In this document: positions 25,906 through 33,949 of the stretch, piece after piece
How positions within the stretch are numbered: the stretch's first letter is position 1
How the letters are laid out: the number at the start of each line of letters is the position of its first letter
Assembly (NCBI GenBank): GCA_964480725.1
Contig: CAYZQO010000031.1
Coordinates: 1-64,000, forward strand
Direction of reading: 5' to 3'
Length of the DNA: 64,000 nucleotides
DNA from: JAFGBI01 sp964480725
Lineage (GTDB): Bacteria > Myxococcota_A > Polyangia > Polyangiales > Polyangiaceae
The notes under the pieces: generated by a model
What the model was told of the DNA's origin: nothing
Database searches by the model: none
Seen by the model: the letters and a program-made list of their open reading frames with translations, nothing else
Translations under genes and position numbers: made by a program

Positions 25906-27338
25906 GGAGGACCTCCCCTGCCTCGACCCGGCGAGCCGAGTCGGTTGACCGCCTCCGGCGCGGTGAGCGCCGCGAACTGCTCGGCCGAGAGTGAGCCGTC
26001 CTCGATCACGATGGCGTCGAGCGGCCGTCCCGTCTCGATGGCGCGGCGGGCGAGCGTCGTCGCCTTCTCGTAGCCCAGCGGCTCCACCAGCGCCGTCGCC
26101 GTCGCTACGGCCGCCGCCGTCATGGCGCGACAGCGCTCGCGGTTCGCCTCGAGCCCCTCGACACAGTGGGTGCGGAGCAACGAGACCGCCCGCGTGAGCA
26201 GCTCGATGCTGCCGAGCAGGTGCTCGGCGACGAGCGGGAGGAACGGATTGAGCTCGAGCGAGCCAAGGGCCACCGCCTGCGCGATCGCCAGGTCGGACGC
26301 CTGAACCTGGATGGCGACCTGGGTGACCGCCTCGGGGATCACCGGGTTGATCTTGCCCGGCATGATGGACGAGCCGGCCTGCCGCGCCGGGAGCCGGAGC
26401 TCGCCGAGGCCGGCGTTCGGGCCTGACCCAAGCAGGCGCAGGTCGCCGGCCACCTTCATCAGGTTCACAGCCGCTGTCTTCAGGACGCCGCTCACTTCGA
26501 CCAGCGCGTCGGCGTTCTGCGTCGCCTCGAGGAGGTTGTCGGCGCGAGCGACCCGGAGCCCGGTCACCGCGCGCAGCCGATCGACCACGCGAAACACGTA
26601 CTCACGGGGCGCCCCGAGGCCGGTCCCCACGGCGGTCCCACCGAGGTTGACGACCCGAAGCCGCTCCTCGCACTGGTGGACGCGCCACCGGTCGCGGCCG
26701 AACGCCTCCGCGTAGGCGCCCATCTCGCGCCCTAGCGTGACCAGCGCGGCGTCCATCAGCTCTGTTCGACCGACCTTCACCACGTCGGCGAGGGCCTGTT
26801 CCTGGTGCTGGAAGGCCTCGACGAGGGAGACCAGGGCCGCCTCGAGCCCGCGGATCCCACGGATGGCGGCGACGCGCAGGGCTGTCGGGAAGGTGTCGTT
26901 GGTGGACTGGTGCAGGTTGACGTGGTCGCTCGGGGAGACGACCTCAGCGTCGCCGGGTGGGTGGCCGAGCAGCACCAGCGCCCGGTTGGCGAGCACCTCG
27001 TTCACGTTCATGTTGGTGCTCGTCCCCGCGCCGCCCTGGAGCGCATCCACGACGATGTGAGCTTCGAGGTCACCGGCGGCGAGCTCTTCGCACGCGCGGC
27101 GCAGCGCGGGCACGATCCCCGCCGGCAGACAGCCGAGCTCGGCGTTCGTCTCCAGGCACGCGAGCTTCACGGAGCCGTAGGCGCGCACCAGATCGGCCCG
27201 AACCGGGCGCCCCGCGAGCGGGAAGTTCTCGAGCGCGCGGGCGGTGTGGATGCCGTAGAGCGCTTCGGCAGGCAGCTCGCGCACGCCGAGCAGGTCGTGC
27301 TCGGTGCGCAGTGGCGACGCACGGTCGGCGGCGGTCAT
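25902..27338 (-). CDS. aspA: Aspartate ammonia-lyase in the hydrogenase operon
   Basis: A 478-residue member of the fumarase/aspartase superfamily that converts aspartate to fumarate and ammonia. The family signature GSSIMPGKINP is present, together with TSTNMNVNEV and HLHQSTNDTFPT-like substrate-loop residues (VNLHQSTNDTFP). It is sandwiched between hydG (16-base gap) and hydF (4-base overlap). Aspartase genes beside hyd maturation genes are known from other bacteria. Since the bridging amine of the H cluster needs ammonia, local supply is a reasonable inference. An aminoacyl-specific variant of the superfamily cannot be excluded without modelling. Confidence 0.9.
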   Translation of the reverse strand: MTAADRASPLRTEHDLLGVRELPAEALYGIHTARALENFPLAGRPVRADLVRAYGSVKLACLETNAELGCLPAGIVPALRRACEELAAGDLEAHIVVDALQGGAGTSTNMNVNEVLANRALVLLGHPPGDAEVVSPSDHVNLHQSTNDTFPTALRVAAIRGIRGLEAALVSLVEAFQHQEQALADVVKVGRTELMDAALVTLGREMGAYAEAFGRDRWRVHQCEERLRVVNLGGTAVGTGLGAPREYVFRVVDRLRAVTGLRVARADNLLEATQNADALVEVSGVLKTAAVNLMKVAGDLRLLGSGPNAGLGELRLPARQAGSSIMPGKINPVIPEAVTQVAIQVQASDLAIAQAVALGSLELNPFLPLVAEHLLGSIELLTRAVSLLRTHCVEGLEANRERCRAMTAAAVATATALVEPLGYEKATTLARRAIETGRPLDAIVIEDGSLSAEQFAALTAPEAVNRLGSPGRGRGGPP

Positions 27339-27354
27339 GGGCGGCGCGGGACCG

Positions 27355-28776
27355 CTAAAAGTACTGGTCTCGCTCGTCGGTGGTTTGAATGAGCTCCAGC
27401 CGCCGGACCACGCGCTCCTTCTGGCCGCCCTCCGGGAGCTCGCGGAGCTCGGCCGTGATCCGGGCGTCGCCCACCGCGCGGGTTTCTGGCGAGGCGTAGT
27501 CGGTCAGAAACTCCTGGAAGGTCGTCAGCGCGTTGGGCGTGCAGAAGCGCTTGATGAAGCCCGGGATCGCGAACTCCATGAAATGCTCGCCCGTGCGACC
27601 CAGCCGGTAGCACGCCGTGCAGAAGCTCGGGACGTACCCGTTCTCTGCCAGCTCCCGGACCACTTCGTCGAGCGAGCGTATGTCTCCCAACTCGAACTGA
27701 CTCTGGTTCATCTGCTGGGCGTCACCCGCTTCCGTGTAGCCGCCGAGCTCGATGCGCGACCCCGCGTCGATCTGCGACACGCCGAAGGCGAGCAGCTCAC
27801 GCCGGAGCGCCGCCGGCTCCCGCGCGGTGAGGATGAGGCCCGTGTAGGGGACGGCGAGGCGCAGGACGGCAACCAGCAGCCGGAAGTCATCGTCGCTCAC
27901 CAGCTGGCTGTCGGCTTCCTTGACCCCGGACGCCGGCCGCAGCCGCGGGAAGCTGATGGTGTGCGGGCCGCAGCCATACCGATCCTTGAGGAAGATCGCG
28001 TGCGAAACCAACCCGAGGACATCGAAGCGCCAGTCGGCGAGCCCGAAGAGTGCCCCGATCCCGATGTCGTCCTGGCCCACCTCCATCGCGCGGGCAAGAG
28101 CATCGAGCCGGAAGAGGTAGTCCGATTTGGGGCCGCGCGGGTGGACGCGCGCGTAGGCTCGGTGATCGTAGGTTTCCTGAAAGACCTGGTAGGTCCCGAT
28201 CCCTGCTGCCTTGACCGTGCGGAAACCCGCATGATCGAGCGGTGCAGCGTTGACGTTCACGCGGCGGATCTCGCCGTGGCCCTCGTGGACGTCGTAGATG
28301 GCGCGGACGCAGGAGGCGATGAACTCCGAGTCGTAGTGCGGGTGTTCCCCGAAGACGACGATCAGCCGCTTGTGGCCCTGGCGCTCCAGGGCTGTGACCT
28401 GGGCGCGGAGCTCGGGTGTGGTCAGGGTGCGGCGGATAGCCTCGGTGTTCTCGCGCCGGAAGCCGCAGTACGTGCAGGAGTTGATGCAGCGATTGCCGAC
28501 GTACAAGGGGGCGAACAGCACGATGCGGTTGCCGTAGACCCGCTCCTTGAGGGCGCGCGCGGCCGCGAAGATCTCGGCCCGAAGCTCCGGCGCACGCGCA
28601 TGGAGCAAGACCGCCGCCTCGGCGACCTCGAGCGGGACCTTCTCCAGCGCCTTGGCGACGATGTCCCGCACGGCGGAGACGTCGCAGAGGCGCTTCGATT
28701 CGACGAGGCTACGGAGGTGGGCGTCGTCGATGAAGTCGACGGCGTGGCGGCTCAGGCGGGTGGACAGGGGGAACAT
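27355..28776 (-). CDS. hydG: [FeFe]-hydrogenase maturase HydG (tyrosine lyase)
   Basis: A 473-residue radical-SAM enzyme that cleaves tyrosine to p-cresol, CO and cyanide to build the Fe(CO)2CN synthon of the H cluster. The radical-SAM triad is CINSCTYCG (about residue 100). The C-terminal second cluster motif CTACYRLGRTGEHFM, diagnostic for HydG against thiazole synthase ThiH, is present. Length is family-typical. It lies six bases downstream of the hydE stop and upstream of aspA, in the single minus-strand operon. Confidence 0.97.
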   Translation of the reverse strand: MFPLSTRLSRHAVDFIDDAHLRSLVESKRLCDVSAVRDIVAKALEKVPLEVAEAAVLLHARAPELRAEIFAAARALKERVYGNRIVLFAPLYVGNRCINSCTYCGFRRENTEAIRRTLTTPELRAQVTALERQGHKRLIVVFGEHPHYDSEFIASCVRAIYDVHEGHGEIRRVNVNAAPLDHAGFRTVKAAGIGTYQVFQETYDHRAYARVHPRGPKSDYLFRLDALARAMEVGQDDIGIGALFGLADWRFDVLGLVSHAIFLKDRYGCGPHTISFPRLRPASGVKEADSQLVSDDDFRLLVAVLRLAVPYTGLILTAREPAALRRELLAFGVSQIDAGSRIELGGYTEAGDAQQMNQSQFELGDIRSLDEVVRELAENGYVPSFCTACYRLGRTGEHFMEFAIPGFIKRFCTPNALTTFQEFLTDYASPETRAVGDARITAELRELPEGGQKERVVRRLELIQTTDERDQYF

Positions 28777-28782
28777 GGGACC

Positions 28783-29892
28783 TCAGTGAGCGCTGACGGA
28801 CGTGCGCGCCACGAAATTGGGGCTCGGCCCGGGGCCTCGGCCCACGTGGCGTCCGACGAGCGTGATGGTTTCGAGGACGGTTTCGTGCGCGATTTCGTCG
28901 TGCCGCGGGCTCGCCTTGCCGGGGTAGATCTCGTAGGACGCGCGGTAGCGAGGCGGGGTGAAGTTCGGCATCCAGACGTTGGCCCCCGCTCGGAGCCCGA
29001 GGGCCCGCCCGTCCGGGCTCACCGTGGCGAGCGCGGTGGTGGCGGGGATGCTCGACCGGGGACAGAGGATGCGCGTCAGCGCCAGCGCCGTGCAGCTCGT
29101 GGCCACGTCGTTCGGGACCTGGTCGGCCGGGTTGGGCCCGCGACGTCGGCCGAGGGGGGTTTCCGGGTGCGGTATGTAGGGCCCGATACCGATCATGTCG
29201 AGATCGAGCTCCCGGAAGGCCAGGAGATCGTTGGTGAGATCCTCGAAAGTCGTGCCCGGGAGCCCGACCATGACCCCACTCCCGACCTCGAACCCGAGCT
29301 CGCGCAGGCGACCGAGGAGCTCTCTTCGGTTGGGCTCGCCTGGCTGGTGTGGGGGGTGAACGCGCGCGTAGAGGCGCGCGTTCGACGTCTCGAAGCGCAA
29401 GAGGTACCGGTCGGCCCCGGCCGCGCGCAGCTGCGCGAGGTCGGTCGGGGGGAGCTCGCCGAGCGAGAGGGTGACCGCGAGGCCCGTGTCACCTTTGATC
29501 CGGCGGATGACGTCGGAGTGCCAGCCGACGTCGAGGGCGGGGTCCTCGCCGCCCTGGAGCACGACCGTTCCGCAGCCGAAGGCGGCCACCTGCCGCGCGC
29601 ACTCCACCACCTCACCGGCGGTGAGCCGGAAGCGCTCGACGCTGAAGTTTCCCGCCCGGATCCCGCAGTAGGTGCAGTTGCGCCGGCAGTGGCTGGAGAT
29701 CTCGACCAGCCCACGCAGGTGAACGGCGTCGCCGACGTGCGCGTGACGGACCGCGTCGGCCTCAGCGAAGAGCGCGTCGAGGCGCGTCGGGTCGCGTTCG
29801 CGGAGCCAGCGCTGGAGCGTGGAGCGGTCCATGGTCGTCGACGTGGGCAGGCGGCGTGACGCGGGGGGCGCGGCACTGCCAGCAGAAGCCAT
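28783..29892 (-). CDS. hydE: [FeFe]-hydrogenase maturase HydE
   Basis: A 369-residue radical-SAM protein with CRRNCTYCG as cluster-binding triad, followed by the HydE-typical LQGGEDPALD, TLSLGELP, ADRYLLRFET and IGIGPYIPHPETPL stretches. It acts on the Fe(CO)2CN-cysteine synthon delivered by HydG during H-cluster assembly. The exact start is uncertain: TTG 29910 has GGAGG seven bases upstream, ATG 29892 has a more distant GGAG, and ATG 29832 best matches the length of Thermotoga HydE. It overlaps or abuts the TM1266-family gene upstream. Confidence 0.95.
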   Translation of the reverse strand: MASAGSAAPPASRRLPTSTTMDRSTLQRWLRERDPTRLDALFAEADAVRHAHVGDAVHLRGLVEISSHCRRNCTYCGIRAGNFSVERFRLTAGEVVECARQVAAFGCGTVVLQGGEDPALDVGWHSDVIRRIKGDTGLAVTLSLGELPPTDLAQLRAAGADRYLLRFETSNARLYARVHPPHQPGEPNRRELLGRLRELGFEVGSGVMVGLPGTTFEDLTNDLLAFRELDLDMIGIGPYIPHPETPLGRRRGPNPADQVPNDVATSCTALALTRILCPRSSIPATTALATVSPDGRALGLRAGANVWMPNFTPPRYRASYEIYPGKASPRHDEIAHETVLETITLVGRHVGRGPGPSPNFVARTSVSAH

Positions 29893-29912
29893 GACGCCGG
29901 TTAGCTCCAAAA

Positions 29913-30179
29913 TCAAGCCTCCGGGTGCGAGAAGTACATCTGCTGGACCTGGACGCCATGGACCTTCCGCAGGGCGTCGCAGAGCGCCTCGATCGCCTTC
30001 ACGGGTCCGATCGTCTCGAGCAGGATGAGGCCGTTCGGTCCGGCGATCTCGCCGGCGGCGTCGTGAAGCCCGAGGCGGGTGCGGATGCAGGCGCCGTGCT
30101 GGGTGAGCAGAGCTTGGACCTCGCCCGCGTTGGTCACGCGGTCGGTGATGTGGATCCCGACGATGATGTGGTCGTGCAT
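29913..30179 (-). CDS. Iron-only hydrogenase system regulator (TM1266 family)
   Basis: An 88-residue ACT-like protein starting MHDHIIVGIHITDR with later HGACIRTRLGLHD and KVHGVQVQQMYF. This matches the small TM1266 family repeatedly found beside hydEFG and presumed regulatory; the structure resembles NikR-type ACT domains but lacks a DNA-binding ribbon. Its ligand is unknown. It sits immediately before hydE, so it may regulate maturation rather than transcription. Confidence 0.85.
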   Translation of the reverse strand: MHDHIIVGIHITDRVTNAGEVQALLTQHGACIRTRLGLHDAAGEIAGPNGLILLETIGPVKAIEALCDALRKVHGVQVQQMYFSHPEA

Positions 30180-30281
30180 GGTTATCTCTGGGACGGTGTC
30201 GCTGGGGTAGGAGCGCCGGTGGTTCGGCGCTCGCGGGGTGCGGGCGCTGGGCGAACGCCCGCGCCGTTGGCCGGGGAACGA

Positions 30282-31445
30282 CTAGGGGGTGGAGGCCGCC
30301 TCTTTCGCGAGGGTCACGGTGAAGGTGGTCCCTACGTCCGGCTCGCTCGCTACCCGGACCTCGCCCCGGTACAGGGCCGCGATCCGCTTGAGGATCGACA
30401 GCCCGAGGCCGCTGCCGAGGATGTTCTTGGTCTTCTCGTTGCGAATACGCACGAACTCACCGAAGAGCCGGCCACATTCGTCCGCGGTCATGCCGATGCC
30501 GGTGTCCTGGACCGCGACGGTCACGTGGCTCGTGCCGTCTCGGATCGACACCGTGACGGCGCCGCCGTCGCGATTGTACTTCACCGCGTTCGAGATCAGG
30601 TTGTTTAGCACGATGTCGATCTCGGAGGGGTCCGCGGCGAGCTCGAGCGCGGCGGGCGCGTCGAGGGAGAGCGACACCTGGCGGGCGTCCGCGGCGATGC
30701 GGACGGCGTCGAGGGCCAGCGCGGCGCGCGCGACCAGATCCACCGCCGTGAGGTTCCGCGGCCGCTCGCCCGACTCGATGCGCGTGAGGTCGAGCAGGTC
30801 GAAGATGAGCTTCCGCATCCCGTCGAGACGGAGCAGGCTCCTCTCCACCATCCGGGCTCGAGTCGGTGCGTCCGATCCGGTCCGCGGATCCTCCAGCAAC
30901 CGGAGGTAGCCTTCGATGGCAGCCAGCGGGCTCTTCAGCTCGTGCGCCACCACGCTGATGAGCTGGAAGCGGAGCTGGTGCCGCTCCCGGGCCAGCTTCT
31001 GCGCCTGGCGCCGGAGCATCAGGTGGCGGGCCGCCTTGGTCACCGTCGCCTTGAGCTCGGCCGGGGTGAAGGGCTTGGCGAGGAAATCGTAGGCACCACG
31101 CTTGGTGGCGCTGATCGCCGTCTCGATGGACGCGTAGGCGGTGATCATCACGGTGAGGACGTCCCCGTGACGCTCCTTGGTCACGATGTCGAGGACGTCG
31201 AGGCCCTGGATCCCCGGCAGCTTGTGATCCAAGAGCAGGAGATCGACGGGGCTCGTGCGCAGCACGTCGAGGGCCGCCTCCCCCGAGTCCACCGGGGTCA
31301 CCGCGAAGCCGACGGTGCCTTCCACGTCCGGCAGGGCAGCAACGAAGCCGCGCAAGGTGCGCTCCACGCCGAGGCGCATGCCAGGCTCGTCATCGACCAC
31401 CAGGACGCGGATGGTTTCCAGGGGGCTCTGCGGGTGCGGATCCAT
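30282..31445 (-). CDS. Receiver-histidine kinase hybrid in the hydrogenase operon
   Basis: A 387-residue protein with an N-terminal receiver (VVDDEPGM, phospho-acceptor in LLLLDHKLPG, Lys in FLAKPFTP), then HisKA with VVAHELKSPLAAIEG and HATPase_c with NNLISNAVKYN, DTGIGM and GSGLGLSI. No membrane helix and no DNA-binding domain are present. It lies 55 bases after the stand-alone receiver and 102 bases before the TM1266-family gene. Placed downstream of the hydrogenase-fused kinase, it may take phosphate from that protein on its receiver and adjust its own kinase output. Confidence 0.88.
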   Translation of the reverse strand: MDPHPQSPLETIRVLVVDDEPGMRLGVERTLRGFVAALPDVEGTVGFAVTPVDSGEAALDVLRTSPVDLLLLDHKLPGIQGLDVLDIVTKERHGDVLTVMITAYASIETAISATKRGAYDFLAKPFTPAELKATVTKAARHLMLRRQAQKLARERHQLRFQLISVVAHELKSPLAAIEGYLRLLEDPRTGSDAPTRARMVERSLLRLDGMRKLIFDLLDLTRIESGERPRNLTAVDLVARAALALDAVRIAADARQVSLSLDAPAALELAADPSEIDIVLNNLISNAVKYNRDGGAVTVSIRDGTSHVTVAVQDTGIGMTADECGRLFGEFVRIRNEKTKNILGSGLGLSILKRIAALYRGEVRVASEPDVGTTFTVTLAKEAASTP

Positions 31446-31500
31446 GGGAGGCGGGGGGACCGGGCGCTGTCACGCCGCGGTCCGGGCGTGGGCGGTCGGC

Positions 31501-31905
31501 TCAGTGCTGCGGCTCCGGAAGCAGCCGCCGGAGCTCGCGCTCGAGCTGCTCGAAGCGGACGGGCTTGTTGAGGAGCGCGTCGGCGCGGATCCAGGACCGC
31601 TCCTCCCCGGTGGCGGCGTCGAAGGTGAGCCCGAGCTCGCTGGTGACGGCGGTGACCACGATCACGGGCACGTCGGCGTAGCGGCGCTTGACGTGATGCG
31701 CCAGCACGAAGCCGCTGTCCTCGTGCTCCATCATCAGATCGACGACGGCGACGTCGGGGCGCTGGTGCTCCAAGATAGCCTCGGCGGCGTGCTGTCCGTC
31801 GGCCTCGATCACCTCGAAGCCGAGGCTCTTGAGCTGGATGGACATCTGGGCCAACAGGTCCACGTCGTCGTCAACCAGCAGGATGGATTTCCCTTGGTAG
31901 TTCAT
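31501..31905 (-). CDS. Stand-alone receiver domain in the hydrogenase operon
   Basis: A 134-residue CheY-like protein with VDDDVDL acidic pocket, phospho-acceptor Asp in VAVVDLMMEHE and Lys in ALLNKPVRF. An insertion between beta-4 and alpha-4 (DAATGEERSWIRA) departs from ordinary CheY. It overlaps the end of the hydrogenase-fused kinase gene by 35 bases. It is the most likely direct phosphate acceptor of that kinase, and it has no output domain. Confidence 0.88.
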   Translation of the reverse strand: MNYQGKSILLVDDDVDLLAQMSIQLKSLGFEVIEADGQHAAEAILEHQRPDVAVVDLMMEHEDSGFVLAHHVKRRYADVPVIVVTAVTSELGLTFDAATGEERSWIRADALLNKPVRFEQLERELRRLLPEPQH

Positions 31906-33949
31906 CGTCCGCTTCGCTCAGGGTGGGTGGGTCGTCGTCCCCGCGTCGGGGGAGCCGCACGGTGAAGGTCGAGCCGGTGGCGCCGACGCTCGGGTCATGG
32001 TTCGAGGTTACCTGGATGACACCACGGTGCATCTTGACGATGCCATAGGTGACCGCGAGCCCGAGGCCCGTGCCCCTCCCCATCTGCTTGGTGGTGAAGA
32101 AGGGCTCGAAGATCTTGTGGATGTTTTCCACCGGGATGCCGGTCCCCGTGTCCGACACCTCCAACACGGCCTCGCCGCCTCGCTCGCTCGTCCGCACCAG
32201 GAGGCGTCCCCCGTCGGGCATGGCTGCGACCGCGTTGGAAACCAAGTTCGTCACCACCTGTGCGATCTGATCGGGGTCGATCTCCGCGCGGAGCTGCGGG
32301 GTGGCGTGCTCGGTCGAAACGGCGACGGTCGGGGGGACGGCGAGCACCCCGAGGCAGTGGTCGACGAGCCGAGGGAAGTCGACGGACTGGCGGGCGACCT
32401 TGTTCCGGCGGGCGAAGTTGAGCAGCCCGCTCACGATCTTCTTGCAGCGATCCGCCTGCTCCACCACCATCTGGAGGTCCTCGCGGGAGCCATCCTGGGT
32501 CGCCTCCTCGAGGAGGTTGTGCGCGTACAGCAGCACCACCCCCAGGGGGTTGTTGATCTCGTGGGCGATCCCGGCGGCGAGCTGGCCCATGCTTGCCAGC
32601 CGCTCGGACTGCATCAACGCCTGCTGGGTGGTGGCGAGCTCCTGGTGGCTCGAGGCCAGGTCGCGGCAGGCCTCGTTGAGGCGCTCGATGGTGAAGGGCA
32701 GGCACATCTCCGGCTCGGCCAGGCCCTTGTGGATGGCCACCGCGTGCTCACGGCAGGTGTCGTAACCGCAGGCCCCGCAGTTGAGCTCATCGTCTGGCGA
32801 GTGTTTGCCGAGGCGGGCCAAAATCGCCTCGAGCTCCTCGGAGGAGGGGGCCGGGATGCGACGATCGCGGGCCAGGTAGTATCGCCCGAGGTCGATGTTC
32901 GTGAACCGATCCATCTTGGCGTGCCACCGGTTCAGGTTCAGCTCGTTGAACCGGTCGCGCGCGTAGGCGCTCACCCGGGCGCGTCGTCGGAACTGCGGCT
33001 CCTGGGTGAGCATGCCCGGGCCCATGATGCAGCCGTTGCAGCAGAGGACCTCGAGCAGCCGCGCGTCGAGCTCCCCCGCCGTGAAGTCGCGTACGGCGGT
33101 GACGAACTCGTTTCGACCGGCGGCGCTGACCACCTTCGCCTGCAACAGATCCTCCTGGATGTCCGCGGCCTGCAGCATGCCACGGCTGATCGGGAAGAGC
33201 TGCCCGAGGCCCGGCTCGGGGGGATCGAAGTGCGATGGCTCCGCGGTTTCGAGCGTGATGTCGTGGGCTGAGAACATCCGCCAGAGCTCGGCGAAGGTGA
33301 GCGCCGCGTCGACCTCGCCCGCCAGCAGCGGATCCGCCGCCTCCGCCTTCTTGCCGATGCAGGGGCCGACGAAGACAATGCGGAGCCTGGGGCCGTGGAG
33401 ACGGCGCAGCACCCGCGCCATCGCGACCATGGGCGACACGATCGGCGCCAGCCGGGGAACCGCCTCGGGGTGGTAGCGCTCCACGAAGGCGACCAGCGCC
33501 GGGCAGGTCGTGGCGATCCACTGCTGCCCGTCGTCGCGGTGCAAGAGCTGCCGGTACCGGTCGGCCACCAGATCCGCCCCGAAGGCGACCTCGTTGACCA
33601 GATCGAACCCCAGCGCGCGCACGGCGCCCACGAAGCTCCGATAATCGCTGCTGCCGAGCTCCGCTGGGAACGAGGGGGCCACGATCGCGGCCACGGGCGC
33701 GTCGGACGCGAGCAGCGCCTCCACCTCGTCGACGCCGGAGCGGTACTGCTTGGCGTGCTGGCTGCACACGCGGACGCAGTTGCCGCAGCCAATGCAGCGG
33801 CTATCGACGACCTCGGCTTGACCGCCGCGGATCCGGATGGCCTTGGCGGGGCACTCGCGCACGCAAGTGTAGCAGACCCGACAGCGCTCCGGGACCGTGC
33901 GCACCAGCGAGATGAACGCTGGCGCCGCCGCGGCGGTCGAACTCGTCAC
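31871..33949 (-). CDS. Sensory [FeFe]-hydrogenase-like module fused to a histidine kinase
   Basis: A 692-residue soluble protein. Two [4Fe-4S] ferredoxin motifs (Cys residues about 23-34 and 52-62) lead to an iron-hydrogenase large-subunit domain with H-cluster motifs TTCP (Cys149), GPCIGKK (Cys197) and CCNGC (Cys303 and Cys307). A further four-Cys cluster domain (Cys391, 394, 399, 416) precedes a HisKA/HATPase_c kinase with AAGIAHEINNPLG (His463) and GTGLGLAV. It matches the kinase-linked putative sensory class (group C) in overall design. The altered first motif and Met-to-Gly and Met-to-Leu changes suggest sensing of H2 or redox state rather than turnover. GTG 33949 overlaps the hydA stop (GTGA). 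Confidence 0.9.
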   Translation of the reverse strand: MTSSTAAAAPAFISLVRTVPERCRVCYTCVRECPAKAIRIRGGQAEVVDSRCIGCGNCVRVCSQHAKQYRSGVDEVEALLASDAPVAAIVAPSFPAELGSSDYRSFVGAVRALGFDLVNEVAFGADLVADRYRQLLHRDDGQQWIATTCPALVAFVERYHPEAVPRLAPIVSPMVAMARVLRRLHGPRLRIVFVGPCIGKKAEAADPLLAGEVDAALTFAELWRMFSAHDITLETAEPSHFDPPEPGLGQLFPISRGMLQAADIQEDLLQAKVVSAAGRNEFVTAVRDFTAGELDARLLEVLCCNGCIMGPGMLTQEPQFRRRARVSAYARDRFNELNLNRWHAKMDRFTNIDLGRYYLARDRRIPAPSSEELEAILARLGKHSPDDELNCGACGYDTCREHAVAIHKGLAEPEMCLPFTIERLNEACRDLASSHQELATTQQALMQSERLASMGQLAAGIAHEINNPLGVVLLYAHNLLEEATQDGSREDLQMVVEQADRCKKIVSGLLNFARRNKVARQSVDFPRLVDHCLGVLAVPPTVAVSTEHATPQLRAEIDPDQIAQVVTNLVSNAVAAMPDGGRLLVRTSERGGEAVLEVSDTGTGIPVENIHKIFEPFFTTKQMGRGTGLGLAVTYGIVKMHRGVIQVTSNHDPSVGATGSTFTVRLPRRGDDDPPTLSEADDELPREIHPAG

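Noticed and set aside
27304..29859. Very long open frame on the plus strand (851 codons)
   Set aside because: It is antisense to aspA, hydG and hydE, whose motifs are unmistakable. High GC content opens antisense frames by codon bias.
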